A stretch of 64,000 nucleotides of DNA, taken from NCBI GenBank assembly GCA_949297145.1, contig CASFQO010000002.1, positions 62,001-126,000 on the forward strand, read 5' to 3'. Under the pieces are notes generated by a model. It was not told the origin of the DNA. It searched no databases and was given only the letters and a program-made list of their open reading frames with translations. How positions within the stretch are numbered: position 1 is the first letter of the stretch; each line of letters starts with the position of its first letter. This DNA comes from an uncultured Alphaproteobacteria bacterium (GTDB lineage: Bacteria; Pseudomonadota; Alphaproteobacteria; RF32; CAG-239). The translations under genes were made by a program, and so were the position numbers. Below, one piece after another: positions 62,534 through 64,000 of the stretch.

Positions 62534-64000
62534 CTAGAAAGAAATCCGCCACCAGATAAAAGCACTCAAAAAGGCAAATACGCTGATAAGAATAAGGACG
62601 CAGATTTGCCCTTTGCGTGGGATGAAATTACAAAACTGTGCCAACAAAATCGCCCACGCCAGGGGAATAATCGCCACGTATCGAAAATCTTGGTTGCACA
62701 TATACGGGTGCATCAGCCCAAAAGCAACTTGCCCCGCTAAAATCCCCATAAGCAAAACCATCGCTAACCAAGAGTTTGCCGTCCTTTTGCAGAAGATAAA
62801 ATAAAACACCACACCCCAGAGCAACAGCAAAATCGCCTTGAAAGCCCAGATAAGCATATAAATAAGCGGCATAATATCATCAGCACGATACGAAAAGTCC
62901 CATTGCCCGAAGAGAGCCGTTTTCGTCATGGTTTCCCAAAGGTTGATACCAAAGTCGTTATAAAACATCCGCTCATAAAACCAAGCCCCCAACGGGTTAA
63001 ACCTTTGCCAATAAGAGTAAGATTGAAGCGATAAATGTTCTTGCGGTGGTACAAAAGCTGCCCCCACATGTAAGAAAAAGTGCTGATACAAAGGCCAAAT
63101 CGCCAAGCCGCCGAGCAGACAAATGCTAAATAGACCGATTTCAAGCCAAGTTTGCTTGTTATTGTGTTGAATAAGCCTGATGAGCAGAATAACCGCCGTC
63201 AAAGGCAAAACAACAAGCGCGGAAAGTTTGGTGAGGGCGGCAAGCGTTGCAAAAATAAAAAGATAGATTAAGTTTTTGCGCTCTCCATTCTGATAATAGA
63301 GCAGGGAATAATAGATAGTGCCCGCCTGCAACGGCAAAAGCAAACAGTCGTTATTAAAAAAACCGGCAATGGCGTTATAAGCCGGAAAGAAAATAACGAG
63401 CAATAAGCCGCAAAAATAAGAGATAGGTTTCAGATGAAACAGCCTTAAAATCCTCTCACAAATAAGATAATACCAAAGCATATAGCAACAAAAGGCCACC
63501 TGCGCCGTTTCCGCGGCAATGGACATATTGTCCGTAAAGAGGAGCGCAAACCGCATTTCCGCCGCCGCCAAAAAGAAATGTAAAATCGGGTGATAAGTCG
63601 AGTATGAAGGGCGGGTTAAGAGCGGATTTTCGTTCCAAAATAAGAAATGATTATCTAAAATATACTCAATGTAATTAAAGCACGAAGCAAAATCATACTG
63701 AATATCGGCGTGCCTCGTATTGGTAATAAGAGAAAGATTAAAGAAAAAAGCCCCCATGATAAAGAGCAAACCATAAGCGGAAACATCCGTTTTAGAGTAG
63801 TCGCGTTTAAGGAACATAGCAAAGATAAGGAACAGCGCAAAAATCCATACACCCCAGATATGAGCCTTAAGATAAAAAGGGAGCAGAGCGGCAATAAGCG
63901 CCATGGTCAACCAAATGCGAAAGGGTTGATTTTTGAGTTGCAGCGGATTAAACGCCACAGTCATGGCAAGCGCCCCCCACAAATTAAGCATAGCGTTGTC
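62534..64000 (-). CDS. Multi-pass membrane glycosyltransferase, GT39-like (possibly 5' truncated)
   Basis: At least 485 residues from ATG 63991; the frame stays open to the window edge, so the start may lie outside. ATG 63964 with GGGGCG upstream is another possibility. About twelve hydrophobic helices; the first large loop reads NTRHADIQYDF and YSTYHPILHFF, with acidic and His residues in the place where GT-C enzymes hold their catalytic Asp, and the last third has the PLIYMLIWAFK type pattern of dolichyl-phosphate-mannose transferases. Acceptor unknown. It may act with the other membrane sugar transferases of this window. Confidence 0.7.
   Translation of the reverse strand, partial: DNAMLNLWGALAMTVAFNPLQLKNQPFRIWLTMALIAALLPFYLKAHIWGVWIFALFLIFAMFLKRDYSKTDVSAYGLLFIMGAFFFNLSLITNTRHADIQYDFASCFNYIEYILDNHFLFWNENPLLTRPSYSTYHPILHFFLAAAEMRFALLFTDNMSIAAETAQVAFCCYMLWYYLICERILRLFHLKPISYFCGLLLVIFFPAYNAIAGFFNNDCLLLPLQAGTIYYSLLYYQNGERKNLIYLFIFATLAALTKLSALVVLPLTAVILLIRLIQHNNKQTWLEIGLFSICLLGGLAIWPLYQHFFLHVGAAFVPPQEHLSLQSYSYWQRFNPLGAWFYERMFYNDFGINLWETMTKTALFGQWDFSYRADDIMPLIYMLIWAFKAILLLLWGVVFYFIFCKRTANSWLAMVLLMGILAGQVAFGLMHPYMCNQDFRYVAIIPLAWAILLAQFCNFIPRKGQICVLILISVFAFLSAFIWWRISF

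Overview
The window is an AT-rich, densely coded bacterial chromosome segment that reads best as an Alphaproteobacterium with an anaerobic, fermentative, host-gut-like lifestyle. Pointers to Alphaproteobacteria are the direct-repeat LexA operators GAAC-N7-GAAC in front of lexA and of a umuC-type polymerase, a ChpT-like phosphotransferase (CtrA phosphorelay), an F1 operon atpHAGDC without F0 genes, a LolCD pair and an Mla-type lipid transport operon. Pointers to anaerobiosis are a HydG [FeFe]-hydrogenase maturase, a reverse rubrerythrin, an iron alcohol dehydrogenase and acetate kinase. No rRNA, tRNA, insertion sequence, prophage or CRISPR array was recognised.

Layout. 1-11 kb: end of a glutamine amidotransferase, an EamA exporter, rpsD, lolCD, three unknown genes, and a pfkB-mlaEFD-lipoprotein operon driven by one strong promoter. 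12-19 kb: a GT-C glycosyltransferase and the F1 ATP synthase operon. 19-27 kb: priA-chpT, a secreted protein, trmFO, a degenerate and an intact squalene/phytoene-synthase-like gene. 27-36 kb: outer-membrane protein, Fe-ADH, GtrII-like glucosyltransferase, M16 peptidase, elbB, hydG, GNAT. 36-44 kb: archaeal/eukaryal-type proS, thiol lipoprotein, rubrerythrin, two membrane-anchored CgeB-like proteins, an esterase, a YdcF-like protein. 44-54 kb: lexA, mtnN, DUF805 protein, phosphatase, rRNA methyltransferase, ackA with a zeta-toxin-like kinase, EF-hand and DsbA-like exported proteins, a compositionally odd SPFH protein. 54-64 kb: a predicted papain/CHAP-fold enzyme, about four 80-bp tandem repeats, umuC, dut, trkH, a second YdcF-like gene and a membrane glycosyltransferase running off the end.

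The most unusual signal is regulatory. Eleven genes, ten of them of unknown or lineage-restricted function plus hydG, share one upstream architecture: a near-consensus TTGACA/TATAAT-type promoter with a 16-18 bp spacer, then only 32-47 nt to the start codon, filled by a G-poor A/T leader with no Shine-Dalgarno sequence. Housekeeping neighbours have ordinary AGGAG-like sites. This looks like a distinct translation-initiation class shared by otherwise unrelated genes.
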